From: Phaeodactylum tricornutum CCAP 1055/1
Lineage: Eukaryota; Bacillariophyta; Bacillariophyceae; Surirellales; Neidiaceae
Direction: 5' to 3'
Assembly (NCBI RefSeq): GCF_000150955.2
Contig: NC_011673.1
Coordinates: 186,001 to 250,000, forward strand
DNA: 64,000 nt
Shown here: positions 41,314 to 54,703 of the stretch, in pieces
Position numbering within the stretch: the first letter of the stretch is position 1
Layout of the letters: each line of letters begins with the position of its first letter
The notes under the pieces: model-generated
The model's input: only the letters and a program-made list of their open reading frames with translations
Databases searched by the model: none
Told to the model about the DNA's origin: nothing
Made by a program: the position numbers and the translations under genes

Positions 41314-42131
41314 GGTAATGAACGGGCGCAATGCGAAACGCACGAAGGTGTGTCCAAAGGTACTTGGTCAACCGAACACCCCCAAAACTATGCAATTCAA
41401 CGCAAGCAACGAGTAAGTCCCAGCAGCGCAATCCACCGAGATCCAAGCCACAATACCAAAGAAGATAGCAACTTCAACTGCAGATGGACAGTGACACAAA
41501 CTAAGGTATAAGAGGAAATCTGTCTCTGAGCGGTCACGAGGGAGACAACCCCACTCGCAAACACCACTCAAAATATCGTTCTCGTCGGCCCAATTCGTTG
41601 CTCACTACTCTAGCAGTTACAGTTAGTCCTGTTGTTTGCTCGAGTGTTGACAGCCCGGCGGAATTCCTGATCGAGCGACGCAAGACGTACGACACAGGCA
41701 TGTGATCGTAAAGGTCATCCTAAACGGAATGAGGAACTTTCTGATGTAAGAAATTGTTGAGGATTCGGTGATTTTCTAGTTTGGAAGAAGAACAATTTTG
41801 ATGATGTCATGATGATCATTCTGTCAACGTCATCCTGCTACATCAAACAGAACAAAAGTACCATACGGAAAACAATCTAATGAGCCTCATAACAAAACCC
41901 GGACCTGCGGAGACGTGCAACGAAAACCCTCGAGTGTTGCTTCGTTCGGTAACAACTGATCGTGTTATGAAACAGAGTGTTCAGGTTCCATACGTCACAC
42001 CACTCTCTTGTTTCACCCTTTCCATACGCCATTCCCAGAACCATCAGCGCAAAATAGCCGTGTCCGAAGAGGCTGTTTGAAGGCAAACATAAAGAGCGAC
42101 CACACAAAACGAGTATCGAAAATCACCAAGT
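41314..42131. other. Divergent promoter region, SAPS gene and ISCA1
   Basis: About 800 bases with no recognised gene and no copy of the recurrent 10-mer. Short open frames near 41368-41571 and 41877-42107 have no coding character. Confidence 0.45.
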
Positions 42132-42773
42132 ATGTTAGCACGATCGCATCTCGTCCGCCCCATCCCTACGTTGGCGGCTCGATCAGCAACTCGGATGCTG
42201 GGAGACCTTGCTTCAATGGTGTCTTCATTGCCCTCGGCGCGCCCCTCCGATTTTGAGTCGGTGCCACTGCACATAGTCCGTAGCAAAACGAAGACCGCTG
42301 TTCTACGACTTTCGAAATCGTTCCCGATGGCGGCAACGAGAACACGGTTTTTCTCATCCGCCGCCATGGAAGCGGATCTTGATATGGGCGACGATTCAAA
42401 GCAGAAAAAGAAGGGATCGCGGAGACGCGTCGTCGATAGTAAAGACCCGCTGATACTTACGCAAGCCGCGGCGGATCGCATCCAGGAATTGTTGCGGGGC
42501 GAGAACGCGAAGGGTGCAATTGGTATTCGGCTCGGGACGAAGCGGCGTGGCTGCAACGGGTTGTCGTATACGCTGAATTACGCGCTGGAGAAACCCGAAA
42601 AGGATGTAGCTATGGAATCGCACGGCGTCCAGGTCTTCATCGAACCTATGGCGCTGTTCAATATTGTTGGTACAGTCATGGACTGGGAAGAATCAGAGTT
42701 GAGTAGCGAGTTTACCTTCAACAACCCCAACAGTAAAGGAGAATGCGGGTGTGGGGAATCGTTCAATGTATAA
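42132..42773 (+). CDS. ISCA1: ISCA1-type iron-sulfur cluster assembly protein, mitochondrial
   Basis: A single-exon 213-residue A-type carrier. The last 110 residues are the IscA fold (LILTQAAADRIQELL, then IGIRLGTKRRGCNGLSYTL), with the three cluster-ligand cysteines in RGCNGLSY and GECGCGESF. A-type carriers receive or pass clusters in late mitochondrial Fe-S assembly, above all for 4Fe-4S enzymes. The first 100 residues are basic and Ser/Arg rich (MLARSHLVRPIPTLAARSAT), as in a mitochondrial presequence; no Phe-type plastid motif is visible. The presequence region is long, so a downstream ATG is possible, but the Arg-rich start at 42132 favours the first. Confidence 0.92.
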   Translation: MLARSHLVRPIPTLAARSATRMLGDLASMVSSLPSARPSDFESVPLHIVRSKTKTAVLRLSKSFPMAATRTRFFSSAAMEADLDMGDDSKQKKKGSRRRVVDSKDPLILTQAAADRIQELLRGENAKGAIGIRLGTKRRGCNGLSYTLNYALEKPEKDVAMESHGVQVFIEPMALFNIVGTVMDWEESELSSEFTFNNPNSKGECGCGESFNV

Positions 42774-43172
42774 TGCCGTAAAAAAATTATCTTTTTGAAA
42801 CTTACCAAAGAATAATACTGGGTTGCTCCCGAGTGTTTTGGCATGTTGCCTCCGAGGGTTTTTCGCTGACAGCGAATCAGCTTTAGTCTTTTCAAATGAC
42901 AGTATCCATGTCGAAAAAATACAGCTTCTTCATAGTTACCTTGTGGGTGTGGGGGACCCTTTTATATCGATACATGTAGCGATCATGAACAGATCAGGCC
43001 GGTTTTGCTGATGCTACAGAAATTGATTCTGGATTAACATTTAAAAAAGAGTTAATAAGAAGCCCTTAAATTAATCGATTTTAGAAGGGTCACAACATGA
43101 GACCACCATCGACTTGGGCGCCTGATGGCAACCTTCAATACCTAGTAATACCAGTATTTTCCTCGTTTCACT
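42774..43172. other. Intergenic, ISCA1 to RED
   Basis: Both genes read the same way, so this holds the ISCA1 3' UTR and the RED promoter. AT-rich near 43020-43080. No gene was recognised. Confidence 0.5.
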
Positions 43173-44522
43173 ATGAATAACGATGCATTTCAAAAGTTGG
43201 TACGAGAGAGAGCACACGTTAAGAGTACCAAAGAAATTGCTCGCGAAGCTGTGGAAGCCGAGTTCCACAGGCGAGGCCGAGGCAAACGCCAAAGAACGTC
43301 CGACAGCGACAGTGACAACGACGCCGACGCTCCGCGTCGTAAGAATCATTCCAATCGTTCAAAGTTAAACGAGGAGCAAAAGGGCGAAAACGACAATGTT
43401 CTCGAGGAACTTGCGGGGAAATATCGAGATCGAGCGAAGGAACGGCGCGAAGGGACGTCCGGCGGACGACAGGTTCTATCGGCAGAGCAGCTATTAGAGG
43501 CAGATGATCCCGCAGCACTTGTCAAATCGCTCGATGACGAGTCAAGAGCTCAATTTGTAAAAGGTCTGGATGTTTCGTTGGCGCGCTCTAACAAAGAACG
43601 CATAGGAAATACGGATCTTACCACAGACCACGCCAAAGACTCGTTGGACACATCCAACAAATTCCCCAGCGCAGACGTTGCCCAAGCTTGGATTTTATCT
43701 ACCACTGACGATGCAACAACGACTAGCTTAGGTAGAGATATGCTGACGTACCTAAAGTCAATGCATAGAGAAGTGGAAATTCCCATGGAACCGACTTCAG
43801 CTGGCTTATCGATTCAAAGGTCTTCCCTAACGTTCTCACTCGATGGCGACCCGAAAAATGCCGATCGTGCTTGGGAATGCCCTAAGCAACAAACGTTTGC
43901 CCGAGTCGGTGAGAGCCTATTTATAAAGGCTACGCCCATAACAGACGATATTTTGGTACGGATGGAAAATGCTTCGCGACGGGCGAAGAAGGCAACGTCG
44001 GCTAGTTTCAGCAACAAGAAGAGCGACGCGCAACAAGACTCCACATCATTTTCAGAATATTATGGAAATGATACAGACAATAGCGACGATGACATATTTG
44101 GGGATCTGGAGGGTGAGTACGATCCGATAGCAGAACAAAAGACAGGAACTTCCGAACAAAAAGCACAGCTCGCGGAAGGCGATCCCGACGGAAATGATGA
44201 GAGGGAAATGAACACAAACGCGGTTCCAAGAGTTTCGTTCTTTGAGTTGGGAGAATCGCGCGCGTCCGCATCTGGTATTATTGAAGAAGGTACGCTCAAG
44301 AAAGAAGGATATACTGGCTTGAGAGAGTTGGGTGGATCCACTTCTCAAAGAACAAGACTGGTGGGATTGTCATCAACGACTGGATATGACGACGATATTG
44401 ACACTGATTTCAACGGAATGCTAGAATACAAAGATGAAGAAGGCTGTCTTTCAAAGAAAAAAAAGAAGCACGCCGATGAAAAGACGGATGACGGCAAGGA
44501 GGATGGACTTGGACAACATTGA
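43173..44522 (+). CDS. IK: RED (IK) spliceosomal protein
   Basis: A single-exon 449-residue hydrophilic protein. It matches the RED N-terminal domain: the start NNDAFQKLVRERAH, then EELAGKYRDRAKERREG near residue 80, and AQFVKGLDVSLARSNKERI near 125. RED joins the spliceosomal B complex with SMU1 and is needed for its activation. The Arg/Glu dipeptide run that names the protein in animals is missing here; the central and C-terminal parts are instead acidic and Ser-rich, with DIFGDLEGEYDP and a Lys-rich tail. That shortened repeat is common outside animals. Confidence 0.88.
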   Translation: MNNDAFQKLVRERAHVKSTKEIAREAVEAEFHRRGRGKRQRTSDSDSDNDADAPRRKNHSNRSKLNEEQKGENDNVLEELAGKYRDRAKERREGTSGGRQVLSAEQLLEADDPAALVKSLDDESRAQFVKGLDVSLARSNKERIGNTDLTTDHAKDSLDTSNKFPSADVAQAWILSTTDDATTTSLGRDMLTYLKSMHREVEIPMEPTSAGLSIQRSSLTFSLDGDPKNADRAWECPKQQTFARVGESLFIKATPITDDILVRMENASRRAKKATSASFSNKKSDAQQDSTSFSEYYGNDTDNSDDDIFGDLEGEYDPIAEQKTGTSEQKAQLAEGDPDGNDEREMNTNAVPRVSFFELGESRASASGIIEEGTLKKEGYTGLRELGGSTSQRTRLVGLSSTTGYDDDIDTDFNGMLEYKDEEGCLSKKKKKHADEKTDDGKEDGLGQH

Positions 44523-45265
44523 AGGCGTATCCACGAGATCGTAGAACCCTTGTAGAGCAGAGACTGATTTGGCTGAAAGATACCCGGGAGCGAAATTCAT
44601 CCAGAGGAAGTCTTGCTCGGTTTTCAACAAAAGACTAAGAGCTAGAGTGCTTTCACAGTCAATGCACATATAGCATAAAACGACACCTCACCTTGAAAAC
44701 GAATGCTTTGTTTTCTATCATGGCTGCTGACTCTGAGGTACTAAGAGTCAGGAAAGGAGGATGATCGCGTCCTTCAATACGGAATAGATACACCGATTTA
44801 AGCAGGGATTTTGACGTTGCCTACGTACAGGACTCAGTGAACGCCAACAACTAAATAGTCTCCAGCTATGGCTCTAGTGCGTCAAACCTTACATCTGTGT
44901 GAGGGTAATCCAAAGTATCGGTAGTCTTCGTTGTGGCGCGACTTTCAATGTCCGTCGAACTGCCACTGGGAACGTTTTCTCTCGTAGGATCCCTCGGATG
45001 ACGCTCACCATCTAACAGTTTGTCATTCGATGTTTTTATCTCTACAGATAAGTATATTGTTTACTGCGACACAAAAGGATTCTCGACGTCATCGACTGCA
45101 ACACCCTAGCGAGCGTACGAGACGACGCCGATGAGACAACCGCGAGACGGTAGAAAGCAGTGAATCCACAACCGCAGCCTGTCGACCCTCAAAATTTAGC
45201 AACAACGAAGAAGAGAGATCGATGGACGAAAACCTAAAAGTCAACAAGGATCGAGCTGCACCATC
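44523..45265. other. Intergenic, RED to inositol polyphosphate kinase
   Basis: About 740 bases without a recognised gene. It carries an exact 10-mer at 44653-44662. Confidence 0.5.
44653..44662 (+). promoter_or_regulatory. Recurrent intergenic 10-mer TCACAGTCAA
   Basis: Exact copy, 130 bases after the RED stop and about 600 before the next ATG, so it is not obviously promoter-placed for either gene. Confidence 0.35.
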
Positions 45266-46695
45266 ATGAGGGTCCAAGTTTCACGTTCGTCGTACCTTGT
45301 ACTTGTGTCTTCGTCTGCAGTTTTCGTGACGTTTAGAATACTTCAATGGAGAGCGAGATCCAGGGCCCGGAAAACCGTGGAACGGGTCAAGGAAATGGTA
45401 GAGGAAAATCAACCTTTGGTGAGTAAACGAGTCCGCTGCAAAGATTACAAGAGACTCTACATGTATATTCACTCTTTGCTTCTGTGTGTTCTCAGATTGT
45501 GTACTGGGATCTGAGCGTACGCGAGCGAATTTTGAAAGCTGCAATCCGCAGAGCTTCAAAATGGATGAGTCTAAACGAAGATCCCAAGCCAATGGTTGGT
45601 CAAGTCGGAGGCGCGGCAGTCCATAAGCGACCAGTCCTTACTCTCAATCCTGATTATGTACTGAAACCTTTATTGGCTGACCATCGCGGCATTCGTGAAA
45701 TTGCCTTTTACGAATCCCTAAAAATCCTTTCGAACAATCCTACGAACCAAACATACTCCACATTTCTTACTGGCAAACAGAAGGAGAAATCTCCGCTATT
45801 AAAACAGGCAGGAGAAGTTTTTGATACACTGGCGCTTGCATTTGCTATTTCAATACAAGATCCAGTGGTGACCGAGTCGGAAAAGGCGCTCAAAGACGCC
45901 TGGAAAGTGGTGAAAAAAGAGGTAGAGGCACTGCACCGGCTAAGCAAATTCACCGCTCCTTACTATGGCGTGATCGGACAACCTGGTGTATCACACGCCC
46001 CTGAATGTCCATTTGGAGTTACGGATGATGCTCACTTGTTACTACAAGATCTAACGAGCAACTACTCGAAGCCCTGCGTCATTGATCTGAAACTCGGTAC
46101 CCAAACATTTGAGCCCGACGCTCCTCCCGAGAAGCAAGAAAGAGAGCTCGGAAAATATCCCGAGCAGGCAGAATTCGGCTTTCGCATTGTTGGTATGCGA
46201 ATGTACGATCCCGACCATCCAGATGCAGACGAAAAAGGATTTCGCTGCTTCAAAAAACCGTATGGGCGGTCGCTCAAATCCAGAGATCAGATCCTTGACG
46301 CACTACGCACTTTTCTGTGTGCGGGCGTTGAGAAGCCTGTAATCGCGAGCGAAGACAAAAGAATAGCAGAAGACGGCGTCAACAATTTTCTGACAGAATC
46401 CGTTCGTTGCAAAACAATCGCCAATCTTTTGGTACAGCTTCGTCAGCTCCGTCGGTGGTTCGAAGAGAACAAGTCTCTTCGGTTTTACGCCAGCTCCTTA
46501 CTGCTCGTTTACGAAGGCGACACGTCGAAAGATAACGGCAGCCAAGACGCAGCGACTGCTAAAATGATAGACTTTGGACGCGTCAGACGCGAGTTGGGAG
46601 GTGATCAGGCCTATCGAGTTGGATTGCGAATGTTGAACAGCTGTCTGGGAGAAATCCTCGATCAGGAAGAAGAACGCCTCGGTAAGCATCGATAG
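45266..46695 (+). CDS. Inositol polyphosphate kinase (IPK/IP6K family) with N-terminal membrane segment
   Basis: Two exons, 45266-45418 and 45496-46695, join across a 77-base intron (GTGAGT...TCTCAG) in phase 0, giving 450 residues. The family signature PxxxDxKxG is PCVIDLKLG at residues 244-252; the C-terminal ATP/metal motifs SSLLLVYEGD and KMIDFGRVR are also present. IPK-family enzymes phosphorylate inositol phosphates (IPMK, IP3K or IP6K activities) and make inositol pyrophosphates or their precursors. Which activity applies cannot be read by eye. Residues 8-25 (SYLVLVSSSAVFVTFRIL) are hydrophobic and followed by basic residues, so the kinase looks membrane-anchored, unusual in a family usually soluble. 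Confidence 0.88.
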
Positions 46696-46937
46696 CATAA
46701 CCCGTAGAAATAGCGAGATTTTCTTTGTTAGAGCGAAACCTACCACATCTTTACTCTTCTTGGAACTAATAACAATTGGAAGCGGGTAATCAGGTCGGTA
46801 CGCTCGGCTACATTATGAAAGAAAATATTCGTATGTCGTGAAAACAAAGCATTTACTGTAAATCACTTTTGAAAGCCTCCGCTACCCTTTGGTACGACGA
46901 AAATGTGGCTACGATGTTGTTGGCAGCTCCACGTTTT

Positions 46938-48697
<1,760 letters not shown>

Positions 48698-49137
48698 CGT
48701 CACGATCCAACGTAGTTTGTGTGTAAAGATTCGTCGGTTCTCTCCCTCCCGAGTGGGATCGTCTTCGGGCCGCGCGTCCCAGACTCCCAGCGTTTTGCCG
48801 GCCTTCGGGGAGAATTCCGTTCGGCGACGCCTCATTCGGGTCGAGCAGGAGTCCGTCCGGTACTGACGTCATCATATGTCGTAGTTCGGTCTAGTGACGG
48901 GACGCGCACAGACAACAGCAAAACAAACTTCATTTTTCTTCTACCGATACTTCCGTGAAACTACCCTACCCTACTGAATTTACAGGTACAGTTCCATTGC
49001 ACTCATTGTGAATATCGTATACACACAAATCCGGTTGCGATCCATCAAGACCAGCGCCTTCCGGCATCGGAGAGTTTCTGAAGTAGTTGTGCCATTGCCT
49101 GTCCTACTTTCATACTTTCCGTCTTTATTTCATTTGG
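48698..49137. other. Divergent promoter region, E3 and CWF18
   Basis: No gene was recognised. The minus-strand frame continuing upstream of the E3 start is Arg-rich and is judged non-coding. Confidence 0.45.
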
Positions 49138-49617
49138 ATGGCGGACCGCAAAGCGAGACTCGCCGCTTTGGCAGCTCGCGCTGGACGTGGCAGCATTCCG
49201 GACGCGCCGTTGGAAGGGGCAAATGAACCGGGTGAAACTGTCATCCCGGAGGAGCCGACCCTGGCACCAGAAATGGCATTGACTGATCCAGCTGTCTCTC
49301 TTCGCAAAAACAAACCCGTTGATAAAAGTCTCCCGCTCGGAGAATCCGAACCAGCTAGTAAGCGAGCCAAACCGGATTCCTCCGACACGAACAATGCACT
49401 CCAACAGGCACTGGTCAAGGCCAGGGCGGAAGCTTCGCTAGCCACCGTTGCGAATACCGAATATATTGCCTCCGTAGCACCGCGGAAAATCAACGACGAT
49501 TTGAAACGAGATGTACAGCCAAAGTTGGATAAATTGGAACGCCGTACCCACAAAGCTATTGTGGAATTGCTCAAGGCGAGGCTGGAGCAAGAGGCTGCTG
49601 CGGAAGAAATCGATTGA
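49138..49617 (+). CDS. CWF18: CWF18/CCDC12-type pre-mRNA splicing factor
   Basis: A single-exon 159-residue protein matching the cwf18 family (CCDC12 in animals), a component of the activated spliceosome. It opens MADRKARLAALAARAGR, typical of the family, and ends with the conserved helix APRKINDDLKRDVQPKLDKL followed by ERRTHKAIVELLKARLEQEA. The middle is a disordered linker rich in Pro, Ser and Glu. The ATG at 49138 is chosen because it begins the family motif; 17 open codons precede it. The gene converges on a basic nuclear-protein gene, with 65 bases between stops. Confidence 0.92.
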   Translation: MADRKARLAALAARAGRGSIPDAPLEGANEPGETVIPEEPTLAPEMALTDPAVSLRKNKPVDKSLPLGESEPASKRAKPDSSDTNNALQQALVKARAEASLATVANTEYIASVAPRKINDDLKRDVQPKLDKLERRTHKAIVELLKARLEQEAAAEEID

Positions 49618-49682
49618 ATTTCGGCTATTCTCCAGCGTGTGATTCACACACACGCTACGTGTTTCTGCTGTCTAATCCATTC

Positions 49683-50594
49683 TTATAGTAAATTTTTATA
49701 TTTGGGGCGCTTGTTGGGATCCTTCATCCTTTTGGGGCGGGTTGGATGTGGTTGGTCCAATTTGGATTCGTTCACAGTCAGCTCCGCGGCTAACGGCTTG
49801 GTGTCCATGTCCGGTCCTCCAATATCATCGTCCTGGTTCCAATGTGATCGAAGCGTCGACACATTTTGGGCTGCTTTGCTTGGAGGCAATTGCAGCTTGG
49901 TGCGAGTGGCTTCGGACAAGGGCCGTCCCTGATACTCCTTATTGCCTGGCACCAGATGCTCCGGTTTGTGTTCGCGTTTGTCCTTGTAAATATTCTTTTG
50001 ACGGGAGCGAACTTTAGTGCGTTTGCGCTTCTTGCCCTTGTTGTCGGAATTTTCCGCGTTGTGCTCGTCGCCCAACGCGACCGATACGTTGGGTCCCTGG
50101 TCATCCGACTTGACAGTCTCGGCGACCTTATCCTGCGGAGTACTGCCGTCCAAGACTTGCTGCTGCCGTTCTCTTTTGCCCTTTTTCTTCTTCTTCGAAC
50201 CAGCTCCCTGCGCTATTTTCTTTGCCGTAACGGCTAGTGCAGTAGATGCCACTACCGCTTTGGATTCGATTGCGGTGCGCCCACGATCTTCCTCGTCGTC
50301 GCCGCTCTCGTACTCAAGTTTTGCATGTACGGCAAGATCTTCCTCATCATCATCATGTTTGCGTTTGTTACCTACCTGCAAGACTCTTTTGGCAACGTGG
50401 GCTGCAGCCTTGGTTTCAGTAGTCGAAGCGATTGCGCCTACGCCTTGGCGGCGATTCCGGTGAGCAGCGGTACTCGAGGCAGCGGTCGAGGAAACATCAG
50501 TATTGGCGCGCGGGTCCGATTGTGACGCCGTGGCGCCACTGTGTCCAAAAAAGGCGTTTACCGCCGCAAAGCCACGGTCGTCGAAATCTGCCAT
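49683..50594 (-). CDS. Basic, probably nuclear or nucleolar protein, unknown function
   Basis: A single-exon 303-residue protein, mostly disordered, with Lys-rich runs ([15 protein letters not shown]) and acidic patches ([12 protein letters not shown]). The part most likely to be conserved is the basic block [20 protein letters not shown], followed by [20 protein letters not shown], near residues 185-225. Such charged blocks suit a nucleolar or ribosome-biogenesis factor, but this is inference from composition only. I cannot name a family with confidence. One copy of the recurrent 10-mer occurs inside the coding region (49772-49781). Confidence 0.7.
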   Translation of the reverse strand: MADFDDRGFAAVNAFFGHSGATASQSDPRANTDVSSTAASSTAAHRNRRQGVGAIASTTETKAAAHVAKRVLQVGNKRKHDDDEEDLAVHAKLEYESGDDEEDRGRTAIESKAVVASTALAVTAKKIAQGAGSKKKKKGKRERQQQVLDGSTPQDKVAETVKSDDQGPNVSVALGDEHNAENSDNKGKKRKRTKVRSRQKNIYKDKREHKPEHLVPGNKEYQGRPLSEATRTKLQLPPSKAAQNVSTLRSHWNQDDDIGGPDMDTKPLAAELTVNESKLDQPHPTRPKRMKDPNKRPKYKNLL

Positions 50595-51107
50595 GCTTCG
50601 TGGATTTTCGATTCACCCCAGGACTTCGTGTCGTTTTTGTCCGAGGACCCCCTCAGGAACCCGTCAAATCCGAGAAATAGCTGTCCAAAATTCAAGAGAG
50701 AACAAAATTTGGGGGTTTTGGAAGAGTGAATGGCTCCCCGCAATACGAGACTGAACGAAGAGAGGGAATTTGGCGAATGTCTGGTCATAGTATCAATTAA
50801 TACGCGTACACCGCTGATAAAACAAATATATAGTAAACATCTTTCTGGATATATGTTATTTTTATTTTAACTGTATCCTGCGACAAAAAGAATGTAGTAA
50901 CGCTGTCTGTCAGGTGAGGATCAGCTACAGTGGACGTCGAAAGACAAAAACGTCGAACACGTGGGAGACCTGGGATGAAACCATGACGGTGTGAGACAAG
51001 GTCGGGTGCCGCCGCTGCTTATGGCCATCTATTTCGGCGTCCATCCATATGCGCTAGTGAAATCTGCAATAATATAGGCACGTACATATCTCTGTTCGGA
51101 TCACACT
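50595..51107. other. Divergent promoter region
   Basis: Separates the basic nuclear-protein gene and the Q-rich gene. AT-rich between 50790 and 50880. No gene or repeat was recognised. Confidence 0.5.
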
Positions 51108-54100
51108 ATGAATCAGTCAGAAAGGCTTAGTCAAGAGAAGGAAACAAGGAACCTGGATGGCGCGAATAGCGGTGTAGTTCCGATTGACGGTGATCGTCTT
51201 CCGGAAGACGCGGTATTGGAGGCGTTGCCAGCGAATACGCAATCGTTAATTCAGCAGACTCCTGAAGATCAGTCGCTGCACCCAAATTGCCATCACCTGC
51301 CATTGACAGAAAACGATCAAGTTCGAAGCAATAACTTTGTGGAGACTATCCGGAGCAAACCGGACCAGGAAGAAGTCAGAGATGCCGAAGCGACGCCACA
51401 GAATCAACAACAAACACTCCCCACGGCGCCGCCTGATTTAACAAGACCCGACACATGGGTCCCTGATCAGGCGAAAATACAGGCACACAACTTACTCTCT
51501 CCAGCTCCAGCGTCTACTGACGCCAAATCTACCTTTTCGGACTCTCCTATTCAAGGCGGTATTGAATCGTCTGGACCAACTCCAACGCCGCAAATCATGG
51601 ATCCGCCATCCGCAACGCAGCCTGTGTTGTCAGAAACAACCAGCGCGCAGCAAGCCAATTCCTTACAAGAGGGAAAGGGGTATTTGAAAAGTCCAGCTGC
51701 GGTGGACCGGTCACTCGTGACGGACGTTGACGCCCAGCTCGCATTGGAAAAGCCCTCGCAGGAGCAAAAGACAACGCCCCTTCAAAATCAAGCACCATTA
51801 CCATCTCCCCAGGATGCGCAGCTACCACGCGCACAATCAAGTCAACAGCTTCCTCCGTTGGTCCCGACACCTCAAATACAGCAAACTGCACAACCACAGC
51901 AACTGCCAAATCAGACAGAATCGGGCGCGGTACAGCAGCCCCAAGGGGGTTCTGTTGTTCAGCCGGGAGCTTCTAGTAGAGTTGGACACACTCCTATTGT
52001 TCAGATGCAAGCCACATCGGGGCATGTTGTTAAGAAAAAGAAAGGCCGTTTCAGCCTTTTGCAAAACACGGCTGCATCAACCCCCCTGCCGGATCCTTCA
52101 GTTGGTGTCCAAACGCAAGGGACCAGCGGACCTCGACCGGTTAAAAATCCGGTTAACAACCGGGATCGTTCTTGGTCGAACACGTCAAATACTAGCAATC
52201 AGACGAACCAACCTGAAGGCACAACGCCCCAGATTACAAAGAAAAAAGGCCGTTTTGTCTTGACTACTATGGCCCCACAAGCAATGGTTGGTGTACCTGT
52301 TCAAGCAGTGATGACACCAATGGACAACGCCACATTTGCTTCGGAAGGATCCGGAAACTTTGCAGTAGACTCACAGGTAGGTCATTCTTACCCGTATGCT
52401 GCAACATCTTCGCTTGTCGTGGTCGCTCCGGCACCTCAATTCGTGCAACATCAGGTATTGTACACCGCTGACATGCAGCCGACCGAGCAAGCCCTCCCTC
52501 CTCCTTCGTCATTTCAACAACAGTTACACGGTATAAACGCTATGGATCCAACACAAGTCAATTCTTCTTTGCACCAACCTGTGGACTCTACCAGACTCCA
52601 GAATCATCAAATATCTGGTACTCCACCACTTCAAAATTCAGGACCAAACAGATATGATTTGGTATCGACAGAAATTACATCAGGTGCCGAAGAAGCCGAA
52701 AAGATAAAGCCCGGACGCCCAAAGAATGCGACTCATGCTCGAAAATCGAGTTCGGCATCGGGCACAGGCCGGCAAACTAGTGCTGGCTATTCAGGACAAG
52801 CTGGACTCGGCAAAGTGTTTCATTTTTTAGATCAGATGAGGTTAGAGGTCACCAACGCCGAGCGCACCATAAAGTCGTTGCAGTCCGATTCAAAATTCTT
52901 AGTGAGTAAACATTGTCTCGTTTTTATCTTTCATTGGGAAATCTGAGTCTCATTTTCCCTTTTAAAAATCTTCAGAGAGAGAAGAATAAAGAATTGGAGG
53001 CAAAATTGCGAGAGACTGAACGTAAATTGAGCCATGAAAAGGCTGTACGGGAAGCGATTGAATTAAAGAATCGTGCTCTGAGGAAAAAGCTTCGCTCGCT
53101 CAAGGCCGATTCGAATACTGGTGACGGTGTAAATGTTGATGGAGATACTACTGAGAGGAAAGGAAATTTTTCTAGAACAAACTCAAGCGATTCACATGGG
53201 TTGGAAGGCCTTAATATCAATACTTCGCCAAGCTTCGGCTGTGTAAACGAAGGGTCAGACACCCATATTGTATCGGATAAAACGAATGATTCCGGAAACG
53301 AGGGCCTCGAGGGTATACATGAAGGAAATGATCTCGTTGAGTCCGCTCGGGAAGCGCTAGCAGGTGCGCAGAGGAGAGGATCCACGGCTTCAGTGGTGGA
53401 GGACTTTTACGCTGCATCTAGGCAAAGTTCAATGACGCCTCCTCGAGATCTGGCTTCGAAAGGAAACGGAAATGCATCCAGACGCTCGTCCGGTTGTAGA
53501 CACCAGCTTTCGAATGGAGGGGGAAGCCTACAGGATTCGGTCCTAGATGTAGACTTGAATCTAGCTGGAGCAAATTCACAAAGGACTGCAGCTCGCCAAG
53601 ATCTAGCCACATCGGAGGGGATCTCGGAAGCCCCTATAGGAAACAATATATCATCACCCCCTGCACCCCAACCTCTCTTTAACGCTACCACTTCCACTCA
53701 CGGTCAGCACCAATCACAAAATCAACGTGTGAACCATACCATTGTAGAGTCGGTGGGGTCGATGCATCAGCGAACAGCGGCTTCTGAGTTTGACCCACTC
53801 TATACTGCTTCTACTCATTCTAATGAATCTGAAAATGGCACAAAATCGGCTTTTTTGGCTACGACCGATTACTTTGATCCTCTCAGATCTTTGCAGCAGA
53901 ATCAGCACGAAAACAGGATTGATGTTGCTGACTCAGATCAAAGGTCGGCGCAGGCCACTCCTATTGTCGTAATGGGACAGCATGAAATGGCTGCACCACT
54001 TGTTGGATTAACTTCGACCGGTAACTCAGACTCCATGCCATTCTATACTCAACAAAGGCTACAAGACGTGGCATCATCGCAAAGTATTGCAGAATTGTCC

Positions 54101-54559
54101 GGTAATCAAGATTTACGCCAAGTGCGCAAATCAGGAAGTTTTCAAGATCTGCAGCAGCCGATGTTCTTGGTTCCACAACAGGAGTTCAATGGTATGCAAG
54201 ATAATCAACACCATCAGCTTATGCCAGTGCAGCAACATGTCGTTCACATACCAGGAACGGAGATACCTCAAAACTTGTCTTGGAGTCAACAGAACCAATG
54301 GTCGCAACAGCAATCACATATGTATACGCAGCAGCCGTTGACTCAGTATCATCATACACCACAGACCATGCCACATCAGCCCATGCGGCAAAATTCTTAT
54401 TTGCACTCGGTCGGGCAACCGCAAGCGACTTTTCCATACTCCAACGAATCTAATAAAAGCACCAGCGCAAACGCACGGGAAGGACAACTTGTAGCAAACG
54501 ATCCATTTGACGAAATAGTACGTCGGCCGAATCAAAACAATGCACAATCGAGAATATAA
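51108..54559 (+). CDS. Large Gln/Ser/Pro-rich coiled-coil protein, unknown function
   Basis: Two exons, 51108-52901 and 52976-54559, join across a 74-base intron (GTGAGT...TTCAG) in phase 0, giving 1125 residues. The join creates one long coiled coil: FHFLDQMRLEVTNAERTIKS, then SDSKFL|REKNKELEAKLRE, then RKLSHEKAVREAIELKNRAL. The rest is low in complexity and Gln/Asn/Ser/Pro rich. A short motif occurs twice: VVKKKKGRFSLL and ITKKKGRFVLTT. A GRPK segment (KPGRPKNATHARKSS), like an AT-hook core, precedes the coiled coil. Composition suits a regulatory scaffold; no catalytic domain is seen. The gene is clearly real, given the in-frame splice and the coiled coil crossing it. Confidence 0.78.
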
Positions 54560-54703
54560 CAGAGGGGGCTTAAATTAGAAAAGGAGTCTATCGTTACTGT
54601 GTTGTTGAGCATTGGTCCAGGCTACCAGGAATGTTCGAGCGTCCTTTTCAATGAAGCAAGCTGTTGCTTAGATTAAAATTCCACGAGTCCCTATTGCCAG
54701 CGC
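54560..54703. other. Convergent spacer
   Basis: A short spacer between the Q-rich gene and the rhodanese gene. Nothing was recognised. Confidence 0.5.
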
